64,000 bases of DNA, taken from positions 30,865,366 through 30,929,365 of the forward strand of contig CM057135.1 of assembly GCA_029964075.1 (NCBI GenBank), read 5' to 3'. Origin of the DNA: Patiria pectinifera. Taxonomy: Eukaryota > Echinodermata > Asteroidea > Valvatida > Asterinidae. Under the pieces are notes generated by a model, which was given only the letters and a program-made list of their open reading frames with translations, did no database searches and had not been told where the DNA came from. Of this stretch, positions 25,059 through 37,511 are shown one piece after another. Positions within the stretch are counted from its first letter, which is position 1. Each line of letters opens with the position of its first letter. The position numbers were made by a program, and so were the translations under genes.

Positions 25059-27427
25059 GGACTGTCCCATTTGCATGCCGCGGCCGGGCCGGAAAAACCC
25101 AAAGGTCTTGAATTCTGGGAAATCAGCAGTGCACAATTGTTCTTAAAATTATGTTAAATTATGTTTTGGAAGTTGAGTTTAGGAGCTAGGGCTCGAAGTG
25201 AGAAAGTGTATGCTAATTATGACCCCCCCCCCCCCCACCACCAAGATGGAATGCCCCATCGGAGATTATACAAAAGCAGTGGCGTAGCCAGGAATTTTTC
25301 AGTGGGGGGCGCTGGGGGCTGGAACATGTCATGGGGGCGTCATGTAGATCAATGATAATTTTTTTTAGAAACTCAAAATCTCAGGGGGCGACTGGGGAGA
25401 CAAGGCTTCATGGGGGGGGGGGGGCTACATTTAAAGTTTATGAGAAGTCCAAGAAAAGTAACTCCCATGATCTATTTGACACCAAGATTGTGTTAACTTG
25501 CCGGTAACGCCCTAAAAAATTATCCAGACAAATATGTTTATTTTGTAACATTTTATGTTCGTCTGTCGGTCTTCTATGCTGTTATGTTTACTTTTAGGTA
25601 CCTTCAATGGTACTATGTTTAATTAACCTGTTCATTTGTTTAATTAAACTAATAACGCACATATACTAGTTGCCAAATATGGCACTCACAAGTTTGAGGT
25701 CGGCAATTTCGTCTTTAAAAATCTGGGTACGTCGGGTTACCGTACACACAATTGTCCTGGAGACAACAGTACCAAAGTACAGAAAGCCGTACGCAAGAGC
25801 TCCCCAGCAAGTATCGCTGACGCCATTATGATTCCAAAATTTCTCACTGTGTCACACAGTGAAATAACTAAACACCGTCGTTGTATTGTGAACACATAAA
25901 AGCATTCAAGTCGCGTTCTTGCACACTTTCTGCAAGTCGACATAGATATCCTTGAACCACTGCCCCTGCTTTGCATAACAAGTGCACATGAATGAACGAT
26001 TCGACTTTTATTCAAAGAAATTTCTATGTACAGTCACCATGCCAGACTCTATTCAGTAAAGTCCCCGTCAAAACGAAAGTAAACAATCCACGTGCATAAC
26101 GAACGGCTACACCATCGTACAGTGTGGCAGGGACACCAACAAGTAACAAAACAACTAATTTCTTTTTTAAAAATTGATAAATATTCTGATTGAATTTCGT
26201 TAAAAGATACTTGTTGGTGAGGTATCACATATTCTAGCAAATTGATAAAAATGTACAATATTACAATATGCAATTTTGAGGGAAATGGGCAAAATACTGC
26301 ATAAATAATTTCACTTGATCATATTCATAATACACAAACCGACAATTTTCATTTTCAGACCCACAACGAGAAATATTGTTAACACTGGGCTTATTGTGAG
26401 GAGTCGTGCTGGGAATCCATGAAGATGTTATTTTCAAAATAATTTCTAAACAATTTAATGGGACATTCCTGTGACATGAGCCTTCCAGATGAAAAGATTA
26501 TGTGTGGGAAAGTATCATCGGGTACACTAACCTGACTGTGTGATTCAAAAGCAGTTGTTGATGCGATCCCTGAATTTACAGCACTCCGTTTAAGGGTGCA
26601 GATAAATACCCCAATTTAAACAAATCGGGGAACATACTCTGAACCCTCACAGGTTATCAAAACATACATCAAATGAAAGCTGAATTAATCCTCTTTACCT
26701 TTTTGGAAATCCTTTTTTTTGGGGGGGGGGGGTTGACCTATGACTTTTTGGGTGATTTTTCCCTCCAACGATGATCACCCCATCGCCATTTTGAAAAAAG
26801 AAAAAAAAACATATTCCTTCCACTCCATATCAATATAGATTCCATTCAAACGTTTTGTTCAGAAATCCAAATTCAGGGACATGGACCCTTCACTTCTACA
26901 AATACAGACCCTCAAGTGCAGGGGCCAAAATTCTTTATTATTACAGATAAACTAGTATACAAATCGTAATTTGGCCGGATTAGGTCGCGCCTATTTGGGC
27001 TGCCTCTCATGTGTACTGCGATCGGGAAATCTCCAGCGTAATAAAGACTTGAAGAAACTTTATTTGATTTATTTGATTCAATTATTTTATTTTAAATCTT
27101 AAAACATAAAATAAAAGCTAAAAGTTGGACAGGCTGCCACGGATATGTAAAAGTAAAAAAACAACAATTGTCATCAGACGATTATCCAAACCCCTGACAA
27201 TAAAACAGATTTAAAATTCCATTCATAAAACTTAAAGTACCATTGAAAAGTAAATTGTACAAATCATACGAAACCACACGAGACGAGACATGACGAGAAA
27301 TGACGAGACGAGACAAGACGGGGAGATGAGACAAGACTAAGCAAAAAAATCATAGAGTGAAACATTTGACAAAGCAGACAGATACAAATATATAAAAACG
27401 AACTAATAACTAAATACTCTTACAACC

Positions 27428-27471
27428 CAACAAACAAACAAACAAACAAACAAACAAACAAAACAAACAAC
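27428..27471. repeat. (CAAA)n microsatellite
   Basis: About ten aaac/caaa units inside the hAT-like insertion. The nearby 27275-27340 stretch has gagac-rich simple repeats. Confidence 0.85.
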
Positions 27472-28312
27472 CAGACTCAATAACGGGAATGAATGACAAA
27501 CGGGCTAAAAAAGATTATTACAAACAAAACAAAACAAAACCGAGAAACAAAAGCAATCTCTTTCCCCAGAGAGAAAAATGCAAACCATAAAAAACAAACA
27601 ACCTTGTTGACATACATAGGTCTACACTCACATTAAATACACACACTAAAGAAACAACAAGAAAATACCCGGGAACAAAATGAAATAAGACACAATTTTA
27701 CATTGACGATAAAATAAATATGACTGCAATAATTCCTCCCTCAGTTTTGAAAAAAAAGATTCACAACCTTCCATAGTTAAAACTTTTTCTAATATTAACA
27801 CGGTGACTTCGGAGAACATGAATGAGGCAATCGAACAGTTTTCGTATCTTGTAATCCATGTGTCTATCAGTTCTAAGTTTCACGTGGTGACACGTTAAAG
27901 GCTGTGCGACGGAGCTGCTCTGCAATTCATTCCTGAAATTATTGTTGCATTCCCTATTAGTTCATTAACTTTATATTAGAATCAACATTACTATCTATGA
28001 TAACGAATTTGGCGGGAAACAGAGCTTTCACACAGTGACTTTACTGGTTTATTTAACTGTGTGGGGATTCCTCCAACGTCAGGCTTTTCCTTGGTTTCAA
28101 CACCGGTATCGGAGTCTCACAACACTAACTGGGGCAACCAAGTAAGCCAAAGATTCTAGCTGAACCGAGTGGGCACGGTACGAGCTATCGCTTCGTAGAG
28201 ACGGCCGGACTGAAGCGGGAGCGTACCGCTACAGTGACGGGGAAGCAACAGCTGGACAGGGCCAGCGAGTGTACCGGATCACACTACAGTTCGAGCCATG
28301 GTCAACCGGGGC

Positions 28313-28487
28313 CAGTGGCGTAGCCAGGAATTTTTCGGGGGGGGGGCGCTGGGGGCTGGAACATTTCATGGGGGGCGTCATGTAGATCAATGATAATTTT
28401 TTTAGAAACTCAAAATCTCAGTGGGGGGGGGGAGGCAACTGGGGGGGGGGGCCGACAAGGTAGCCCCCCCCCCCGGCTACGCCACTG
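28313..28487. mobile_element. hAT-like MITE, complete short copy
   Basis: 175 bp with inverted ends CAGTGGCGTAGCC/GGCTACGCCACTG and G-run/C-run interiors. It is near identical over about 120 bp to the left end of the 3.2 kb insertion. It lacks its own target duplication: the left flank is accggggc, the right flank tacaaaag. Confidence 0.75.
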
Positions 28488-29265
28488 TACAAAAGTCTTG
28501 ATCCGCATCAATTTGCCCTTAGTTGTGAATTTACAAAGCGGTACATATGAAGCAATACAGTGGAATATACATTTTTTGTTCATACTAAAATAGAAGCAAT
28601 AGGCCTACGTGCGGAATAACAAAAGCATACATGATCTAATACACCCTTCACCTTCGAACTCAATGTGCTTTAGCAGTGCCAAGTTTAATTTCAACTCTTA
28701 TTCAGCAAGTTTGAAAATGCTGTGCAGTTAAAGGTTAGGTGGGAACAAGTATAATTTATTAAGTGCTTGGTGGAATACACGTATACAATACGGAGTAGTG
28801 CGGGAACAATGTCACATTACAGAATTAGTAGATATGAGAAATAAGCTTACACATGTAAATACAAACTCAAATGACAACAAAAATACGAAATAGTCAAAGA
28901 AATAAACAATGACTTGTGACTTGACTTGGACTTGCAAAAAATGACTTGCTGCCACCTCTGAACATTACATTTGTGAAAATTTGACAGCATGCAGGGATGT
29001 TGGCATACAATTACAAGTGGGTATCCGACATGATAGTTACACTATAGGTTTAGTTTTACATATATATTATTACTGATACAATAATAGTCCAGTTAGACCT
29101 TAAAAACGACTTCAAATTCAATCAAAATTATAATGAGCATACTTCTGAGTAGCAAAGAAAAGCTAACCAACAAGAAAGTCTTCTTTTGAACACTCAAAGT
29201 TAATAATCCTTATTAATAACCAATTGTAGCCAATTAAAGAATATTAAGGAATGGCCAAGTGGGCT

Positions 29266-29733
29266 TTTAACCCTAAAGGGGCCGGGTTATTTTTACCATC
29301 TCTCAGCCGGGGGGGGGGGCCGATTCCGCCCCCACCCCCAAGATCTCGGCCATCGAGTGATGAAAAAATTTGAAACTCAGTACATGTACATGCATAGAGC
29401 AACTCTTCCTAAACATACCCAAGAAATTTCATGACTATAGGTCAAAGGGTTTTGGAATTATGGCTATTTAATTATTCATGTACGAATGGCAATTCTGCTC
29501 TGTATACACATGGAGAAATAAGAACACACACGACGTATATGGGAAAATTCAGTTTTCACGGCGCGTAGCGGCAACCCGTGGTCCGATTTTTATGTTTTTG
29601 GTATCAAAAGAAACGCAAAGCTCAAGGCTAAAAAGTCATAACAGCTCGGGTCGCGAAAAAAAATTATTTTTAGAGGCTATCGCGGAAAATGTTGGGGGGG
29701 GGGCGGATTCCGCCCCCGGTCCCTTTAGGGTAA
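29266..29733. mobile_element. MITE-like insertion in tandem unit 1
   Basis: Inverted ends ACCCTAAAGGGGCCGGG and CCCCGGTCCCTTTAGGGT. Copy A has uninterrupted sequence at the matching place (gtggacttttgttttcc), so this is an insertion after copy A split off. It is present in both young units. Confidence 0.65.
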
Positions 29734-29790
29734 AAAAAACCAAAACAATACAATCGGAGATAATGGGCCTTTATAATCAACTCGGACCAA

Positions 29791-30239
29791 TTAAGTCATG
29801 ATTCCCTCTCTCTTCAGTCGTTCGAACAGCTTCTTCATGGCGTGTTCGATGGCTCCCTGCCTGCCCTTATAATGTTTAGCCTTTTCGCTGATCCCGCTCA
29901 TGACGTCCCATGCTGTGCCATCATACACCCAGGGTTCTTTCAAACTATGCACACGCCCCTTGGCACTGTATTTGATCACACGATCTGCGATTGTCACCTG
30001 AAATTAAATGTGATAATAATATCAATAATACTTGAGGTTAAAAAGAAACTGACTTGATTGGGAGATACACAAGGTTTCTCTATTTTGTGACTCTTTCACT
30101 TGTCACTCTTTCCTTTGCGAATTCAATGACTAATCTAACCATTTAATTATTGGCCTACCTGTCCCTCCTCGTTGACTGTGCTGTTGACGAATTCCACTAT
30201 CGCCTTGATGACATTTGGGTCGAGGATCGCATTTGCCAT
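29791..30239 (-). CDS. Small tandem gene, copy B, unknown function (95 aa)
   Basis: Exons 30159-30239 and 29791-29997, phase-0 intron. The protein runs MANAILDPNVIKAIVEF, then VTIADRVIKYSAKGRVHS, a Trp-containing EPWVYDGTAWDVMSGIS stretch, and a basic helix ending FERLKREGIMT. It is identical to copy C at protein level. Compared with copy A, exon 1 has three visible replacements, the second exon changes at several sites, and the C-terminus is shorter. The most conserved parts are DPNVIKAIVEFVNS, TIADRVIKYSA and AWDVMSGIS. Unknown family. The conserved promoter sites suggest inducible expression. Confidence 0.6.
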
Positions 30240-30578
30240 ACTGATTGGTATCTGGAAAGAAAATCAGGATACTATAAACAAATTAATAAATGATCGTCAT
30301 CCTTGAGAGACATCCAAGCAATTCTAATAACTGAGCGATTTGATCCTGGACTAAAGTCATTTGCTCATAAGACGTCAACATTTTCCTCATTATCATGAGG
30401 CACAATAGAGAACTGAAGGCATTAGCACATCATTAGTTCCCAATAAAAGAAAACATGTAAAGAATCCAACCTGATCTCAGATGCTCACGTCCCAGACGAC
30501 GGGTTTTTGTCTTAAATCCTGATCACAGTCTTGCCAAGATATATGTTGAATGATATAAGGACGGCTTACACTGACGTG

Positions 30579-30668
30579 CCTTTTTATAGCACTGTTCGCC
30601 CGTGACTCAAAGTGGAAATTTTACAAAGATGTTATGAAATGCTGGCAAGGAAATAGCAGGGACTTCCC
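30579..30668 (-). promoter_or_regulatory. Promoter of small gene copy B
   Basis: TATAAAAAGG at 30579-30588 (minus), TGACTCA at 30603-30609 and GGGACTTCCC at 30659-30668. Spacing matches copies A and C. Confidence 0.55.
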
Positions 30669-30945
30669 GGATCCCGTCTGCATGCCGCAGCCGGGCCGGA
30701 AAAACCCAAAGGTCTTGAACTCTGGGAAATCAGCAGTGCTCGATTGTACTTAAAAATATCTTGAAATTATGTTTTAGAAGTTGAGTTTAGGAGCCAGGGC
30801 TCGAAGTGAGAAAGAGTATGCTAATTATGAACCCCCCCCCCTACCGTATCAATTTGCCCTTAGTTCTGAATTTACAAAGCGGTACATATGAAGCAATACA
30901 GACGGAATATACATTTTTGTTTATACTAAAATAGCAGCAATAGGC

Positions 30946-31128
30946 CTACGTGCAGAATAATAAAACCATACATGATCTAATACACCCTTCACCTTCGAAC
31001 TCAATGTGAGAAGTAGCGTATTTTGAACGCATTACGTCAATTACATGATGGGGAAATCCCCGGGCTGTAACATTCTCTCTTATCATTGCAGCGGTTACAA
31101 ACAGAGACACTCGAAAACATTGAAACAA
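30946..31128 (-). pseudogene. Possible coding fragment in the repeat unit (weak IAP/UBA-like look)
   Basis: A 60-codon open frame includes ENVTARGFPHHVIDVMRSKY, which faintly resembles the UBA-like segment of invertebrate IAP proteins. It is repeated at 33418-33621 and absent from unit 1 because of a deletion. There are no neighbouring BIR or RING motifs. It may be a relic or chance. Confidence 0.2.
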
Positions 31129-31737
31129 TAATATTTTTGCTTTAGCAGTGCCAAGTTTAATTTCAACTCTTATTCAGCAAGTTTGAAAATGCTGTGCAGT
31201 TAAAGGTTAGGTGGGAACAAGTATAATTTATTAAGTGCTTGGTGGAATACACGTATACAATACGGAGTAGTGCGGAAACAATGTCACATTACAGAATTAG
31301 CAGATATGAGAAATAAGCTTACACATGTAAATACAAACTCAAATGACAACAAAAATACGAAATAGTCAAAGAAATAAACAATGACTTGTGACTTGACTTG
31401 GACTTGCAAAAAATGACTTGCTGCCACCTCTGAACATTACATTTGTGAAAATTTGACAGCATGCAGGGATGTTGGCATACAATTACAAGTGGGTATCCGA
31501 CATGATAGTTACACTATAGGGTTAGTTTTACATATATATTATTACTGATACAATAATAGTCCAGTTATACCTTAAAAACGACTTCAAATTCAATCAAAAT
31601 TATAATGAGCATACTTCTGAGTAGCAAAGAAAAGCTAACCAACAAGAAAGTCTTCTTTTGAACACTCAAAGTTAATAATCCTTATTAATAACCAATTGTA
31701 GCCAATTAAAGAATATTAAGGAATGGCCAAGTGGGCT

Positions 31738-32206
31738 TTTAACCCTAAAGGGGCCGGGTTATTTTTACCATCTCTCAGCCGGGGGGGGGGGCCGATTCCG
31801 CCCCCACCCCCAAGATCTCGGCCATCGAGTGATGAAAAAATTTGAAACTCAGTACATGTACATGCATAGAGCAACTCTTCCTAAACATACCCAAGAAATT
31901 TCATGACTATAGGTCAAAGGGTTTTGGAATTATGGCTATTTAATTATTCATGTGCGAATGGCAATTCTGCTCTGTATACACATGGAGAAATAAGAACACA
32001 CACGACGTATATGGGAAAATTCAGTTTTCACGGCGCGTAGCGGCAACCCGTGGTCCGATTTTTATGTTTTTGGTATCAAAAGAAACGCAAAGCTCAAGGC
32101 TAAAAAGTCATAACAGCTCGGGTCGCGAAAAAAATTATTTTTAGAGGCTATCGCGGAAAATGTTGGGGGGGGGGGCGGATTCCGCCCCCGGTCCCTTTAG
32201 GGTAAA
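31738..32206. mobile_element. MITE-like insertion in tandem unit 2
   Basis: Same element and same position in the unit as 29266-29733, so it was copied by the tandem duplication rather than inserted again. Confidence 0.65.
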
Positions 32207-32263
32207 AAAAAAACAAAACAATACAATCGGAGATAATGGGCCTTTATAATCAACTCGGACCAA

Positions 32264-32712
32264 TTAAGTCATGATTCCCTCTCTCTTCAGTCGTTCGAAC
32301 AGCTTCTTCATGGCGTGTTCGATGGCTCCCTGCCTGCCCTTATAATGTTTAGCCTTTTCGCTGATCCCGCTCATGACGTCCCATGCTGTGCCATCATACA
32401 CCCAGGGTTCTTTCAAACTATGCACACGCCCCTTGGCACTGTATTTGATCACACGATCTGCGATTGTCACCTGAAATTAAATGTGATAATAATATCAATA
32501 ATACTTGAGGTTAAAAAGAAACTGACTTGATTGGGAGATACACAAGGTTTCTCTATTTTGTGACTCTTTCACTTGTCACTCTTTCCTTTGCGAATTCAAT
32601 GACTAATCTAACCATTTAATTATTGGCCTACCTGTCCCTCCTCGTTGACTGTGCTGTTGACGAATTCCACTATCGCCTTGATGACATTTGGGTCGAGGAT
32701 CGCATTTGCCAT
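32264..32712 (-). CDS. Small tandem gene, copy C, unknown function (95 aa)
   Basis: Exons 32632-32712 and 32264-32470, offset 2473 bp from copy B and encoding the same 95 residues. The intron and 5' region are nearly identical to copy B. No disabling change is seen, so both young copies can be expressed, unless the pair is an assembly duplicate of two haplotypes. A few substitutions and short indels in the upstream flank argue against a pure assembly copy. Confidence 0.6.
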
Positions 32713-33051
32713 ACTGATTGGTATCTGGAAAGAAAATCAGGATACTATAAACAAATTAATAAATGATCGTCATCCATGAGAGACATCCAAGCATTTCTAA
32801 TAACTGAGCGATTTCATCCTGGACTAAAGTCATTTTCTCATAAGACGTCAACATTTTCCTCATTATCAAGAGGCACAATAGAGAACTGAAGGCATTTGCA
32901 CATCATTAGTTCCCAATAAAATAACACTGTTAAGAATCCAACCTGATCTCAGATGCTCACGTCCCAGACGACAGTTTTTTGGTCTTAAATCCTGATCACA
33001 GTCTTGCCAAGATATATGTTGAATGATATAAGGACGGCTTACACTGACGTG

Positions 33052-33141
33052 CCTTTTTATAGCACTGTTCGCCCGTGACTCAAAGTGGAAATTTTACAAA
33101 GATGTTATGAAATGCTGGCAAGGAAATAGCAGGGACTTCCC
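33052..33141 (-). promoter_or_regulatory. Promoter of small gene copy C
   Basis: TATAAAAAGG at 33052-33061 (minus), TGACTCA at 33076-33082 and GGGACTTCCC at 33132-33141. Confidence 0.55.
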
Positions 33142-33850
33142 GGATCCCGTCTGCATGCCGCAGCCGGGCCGGAAAAACCCAAAGGTCTTGAGCTCTGGGA
33201 AATCAGCAGTGCTCGATTGTACTTAAAATTATGTTAAATTATGTTTTGGAAGTTGAGTTTAGGAGCCAGGGCTCGAAGAGAGAAAGAGTATGCTAATTAT
33301 GAACCCCCCCCCCTACCGTATCAATTTGCCCTTAGTTCTGAATTTACAAAGCGGTACATATGAAGCAATACAGACGGAATATACATTTTTGTTTATACTA
33401 AAATAGCAGCAATAGGCCTACGTGCGGAATAATAAAACCATACATGATCTAATACACCCTTCACCTTCGAACTCAATGTGAGAAGTAGCGTATTTTGAAC
33501 GCATTACGTCAATTACATGATGGGGAAATCCCCGGGCTGTAACATTCTCTCTTATCATTGCAGCGGTTACAAACAAAGACACTCGAAAACATTTAAACAT
33601 TTTTTGCTTTAGCAGTGCCAAGTTTTATTTCAACTCTTATTCAGCAAGTTTGAAAATGCTGTGCAGTTAAAGGTTAGGTGGGAACAAGTATAATTTATTA
33701 AGTGCTTGGTGGAATACACGTATACAATACGGAGTAGTGCGGAAACAATGTCACATTACAGAATTAGCAGATATGAGAAATAAGCTTACACATGTAAATA
33801 CAAAGACAAATGACAACAAAAATACGAAATAGTCAAAGAAATAGGGAAAG

Positions 33851-36800
33851 AGAAACAAAACATTCATTTGATTTCTAAGAAAAAGATGAATATTAATAAT
33901 AGCTGTTTGCCTTTTCCTCATATAAATCAACACGTGTGAACCACATCATTACATATCAGTAAAATACGAGAAGTAAAACCCAAGTGCGTAATGATATTAC
34001 TTGTGGGTCTTCTTTGTAAAACTTAAACGATAAGATGCTTCACAAATGCAAAGGCACTTTAAAACTTGCACGAAATTTACACCGAATTTAAGACTTGTAA
34101 GATTTTAAGATTTTGCTTCGAACAATATCCGATAAAATATCGTACAAACAGTCATCTTAAAACCTATCACCTTTTACAAGCACAATTTGGAATCGGAACC
34201 CATAAACGAGCAAATAGTGTCAGGTTACAAAAGGCTTCTTGCCAGGGACGGCTTAGTTTTTGGAAAACAAATTATAAAACCCGAACACATCTTTCTTGGA
34301 AATTTTAACTTCTGAAATCAACAAGAAAACAAAGACAGATTTTAATAAAATGCAATGTAGTAAGTTATTTACATAATATAATGCTACCTGCGAGATTAAT
34401 TTTTATCACATAAGCTCAGCCATAACTTCGGCTACATTCAATGACCACATTCAAAGATGTAAAGCACACAAACTGAATTACACAGGAACAGTTGCACAAG
34501 ATCAAATATTTTACTTGGCGAATAATAATGTTGCACATGTAATCTTTTCTGCTCAATGTGTTTCCTGTGAACAAAAAATCAGTCAATAAAATAATGGTTA
34601 CTTCAACCTATAACTGCGAAAGAAATACATACCTTCGGCACATTTATGCAGTATTGTTTCAAGACAAAGAACTCAAAAGTAGTAGCTTTCTTTTGGTTGT
34701 GTTATAAATAGATGTCATGAGTAAGGCACTTTTTGTTTTCCAATGGTTTAAACATTGTTCAAATAAACAGTAACACTTAATTTAGTTTTAAATAAGAGTA
34801 TCAAATATGTGTAAATCGTTAGGTTATCAAACAATTACTTCCTTTGTACAAATGAAATCAGTTGTCAACCATTATAAATTATCTCACAATAATCACTTTT
34901 CATTTCACTTTGTAATCTCACTGATTTGTTTGATTTTTTTAAAATATAATTTATGGAAAATCATGGGAATATCAAAATATAATTAGAAAACCACTTTTCA
35001 CTTTTCAAAAATAATACACATGTATCGTTCTATATACTTTTCCTCAGTGAAGAAAGACAACATTTTTTGTTCAACTTTAGTTGCATACAACTTTGATTTT
35101 GAAAAAAAACCCACCAATATCAATATCAGAACAAGATCAACAAGTTACATATCAACATAAAGAATTAGAAATTTCAAATATAATTGAAACTATTTGGCAA
35201 TATACTGCAAGTAAGCAACACAAAAACGCAGTAATGTTAAGCAGGACATTTTTTATAAACAATGCTCCAAAGAGTTTTAAGTTACAACTGTGGACCTGCT
35301 TTTAAAACAACAAAATTCTGATATAGATATGTCTGCAGATTAATAAAAACATTTTTTTTTAATCACAAACTCATGAAAGTTTGGTAAATTTTGCAACAGC
35401 AACTTTACAACACAATTCAAACATCTTAAAAAGAATCTCCCAGCTATAATATCTTACATTAATTTAACAGGCTCAAACGTATAGAAATAGTAATTAACAA
35501 CCAAATCTAGTTGTTCATTTTACAAATAATTTGAAAATTGCTGCTTATAAATCTAATGACTGCATCCCTACTAACTTTGAATGAGCTGTTCATATTTCAA
35601 CATACATATCACAACATAATTTGAGTTTATATTTCTATTCCTTTATCTTTTAACAATAAGTTTGGTTTCGAAAACACAGCTCATAAACAAATTTCAACCT
35701 TTTTAAACAATTCTTCTAGGGACATGTAGTCAATATGAAAATCATGGGCAATTTACATCACACAGATAAAAGAGAATATTTTTGAAGGAAACAAATGTTT
35801 AATATGAGAAGAACATGCATGCTTCAATTTAAACAAACATTTCTGTCTTTGGTTCACTGCCCCTAAGCCACAACAGAACTGCACCTTTCAAAATCTATTC
35901 AAATGCCTCACAAAATATTTTGTTACATACTGGTTCATAAACTTGCTGTGATTTTCATTTTTCGGAATATACAACTTGTCATGGTTGCTGCATCGTACAC
36001 TGCCATCGACAATTTATTTCATAAAGAATATTTCTGAACTTGAGTAAAATTTCAGCTAAGTCATGTTTCTAACTTAAATTTCACCTCCTTACAATGTATT
36101 TCTTGGAGAGCTTCACTTCATAAAATATTCTTTTGTAAATTTCAGTAGTACAAATGATAAGATTGAATGCATATTAATGATGTAATTTAAATTGCTCTCT
36201 TTCTTTTTGATTTAGAAGTTGCAGATATGTTTGTAATTCATCAAAAACAAAGTTTAGAAACAATTTCAAAACAATGGGACTAATCTCGAAGTGTAAACTT
36301 AGCTGCATTTGAACTTTCTCAGCCAAAACATTTTATTATAAAAATAGAAAGCATATATTTTCTGGATTTATTTCTAGTCACAGTTTAACCACAACAATCA
36401 AAGTAAAGAAACTTCTTCTAAACCCCAAATATAATCTGTTCTTTTTGGTAACGACTTCCTGACGTAATCAATTAAAAATAGTGTTCTTCTTTTCGTAACA
36501 ATTGCATATTGCATTTACTGTCTGTAATCTTTGAAATGTTATTAAAAATAATTTTCTTTTGAAAATCTCTTTTGCAAATTATTCAATAAAACCTGTTTAC
36601 CCTGTTCGGGAACGTTTTTCATTTCTCTTTCCATTAATCTCTACAGCATCTCAAAAAAATGAGTCAAAAATACTTTCTTAGTTTTGATACTGAACAAAAA
36701 ATAGCATGTCTGTCTCGACCGTTCATCTGCACCACTCGTTAAAATAACAAACAAACAAACAAAACAAAACTGGAAATTTGCATCCTCTACTAGATAAGGC

Positions 36801-37511
36801 ACTGTCACTTATAACATTACACTTTGGGGATCTGCATTTTTTTGTACTGAAGTAACAGTAATAATGTATTTCAATTAACATGAACTTGAAAACAGGTGTA
36901 CTCACTTGTTTGCGGTTAAAAATGACTCACACAGTAAGCACTGAACGGAAGGTTGTCAGATCTTTTAACTTTGAATTGTTTGCTGTGCTGGACTGCTATT
37001 AGTTATAACTGAACTCACATCACTGTTGTCAGTACAACATTGGTTGTGTTTAACTGTCCAGTTATTGTCCTACAACATTTTGACTGGTATTCAAGGGTAT
37101 GCCTGCTATATTATCAAAAAGCCGAGTAACTTTTGTGTTACAAATTTTAAATGGCATTACTTCATTTTATGAGAGCACAGTAGATTTGCAATGCCACGAG
37201 CCACTTTTCCATCAGCCCAAAAAATATCTAAAGGATAAATATTGTTTATAACTGAATCATGACAAGGGAGTGCTTCCTGAAAAAAACGTTGACCTTAAAA
37301 AAAGACACTGGTAGATTACCCTGTTTACAATTTGTTATGATTACAAAACAGTAGGAAAAATTGTTGCATATTTCCATACGTTGCACCAAAAATGTCAGAA
37401 ATAAATTAGTGTTTATTTCATCATTAGATGCATGAATTAACACCAATATAACTGACAAGAATTGAAAACAAACAAGCAATCCTCATGAATGCTCTTTTTG
37501 GTAATTTGGTT
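33851..37511 (-). other. Long AT-rich stretch, probably OTUD4 3' UTR
   Basis: 3.6 kb directly after the OTUD4 stop, strongly AT-rich and free of recognisable transposons or supported ORFs. That pattern fits a long 3' UTR better than ordinary spacer. Several minus-strand AATAAA-type hexamers are present, so the true end cannot be chosen from sequence alone. Confidence 0.45.

Larger units (their letters stand above)
25277..28487. mobile_element. 3.2 kb hAT-like insertion with 8-bp target duplication
   Basis: The insertion begins CAGTGGCGTAGCCAGG and ends CCGGCTACGCCACTG, and is bordered by TACAAAAG at 25269-25276 and 28488-28495. Flanks on both sides continue the small-gene tandem unit, so this is a true insertion. 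The left end (25277-about 25425) is a MITE lacking its last 7 bp. The right end (28313-28487) is a complete MITE of the same family. Between them are about 2.9 kb without a recognisable transposase, including simple repeats and a GC-richer block. Confidence 0.7.
28503..33850. repeat. Tandem array of about 2.4 kb units carrying the small genes
   Basis: Unit 1 about 28503-30840, unit 2 about 30845-33312, and a partial unit 3 about 33315-33850. All start with the phrase atcaatttgcccttagtt. Units 1 and 2 are nearly identical through 5.2 kb; unit 1 lacks about 130 bp present in unit 2 (31009-31139). An older, more diverged unit (copy A) occupies about 23760-25260. The gene lies in the second half of each full unit. 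Confidence 0.85.

Noticed and set aside
25737-26015. 92-codon minus ORF in the hAT-like insertion as a transposase
   Set aside because: It lacks hAT features (BED finger, dimerisation motif, DDE residues) and is far too short.
29478-29801. Plus-strand ORF in the tandem unit (again at 31950)
   Set aside because: It runs through the MITE-like insertion and its G-run, with no domain; its presence in both units only reflects the duplication.
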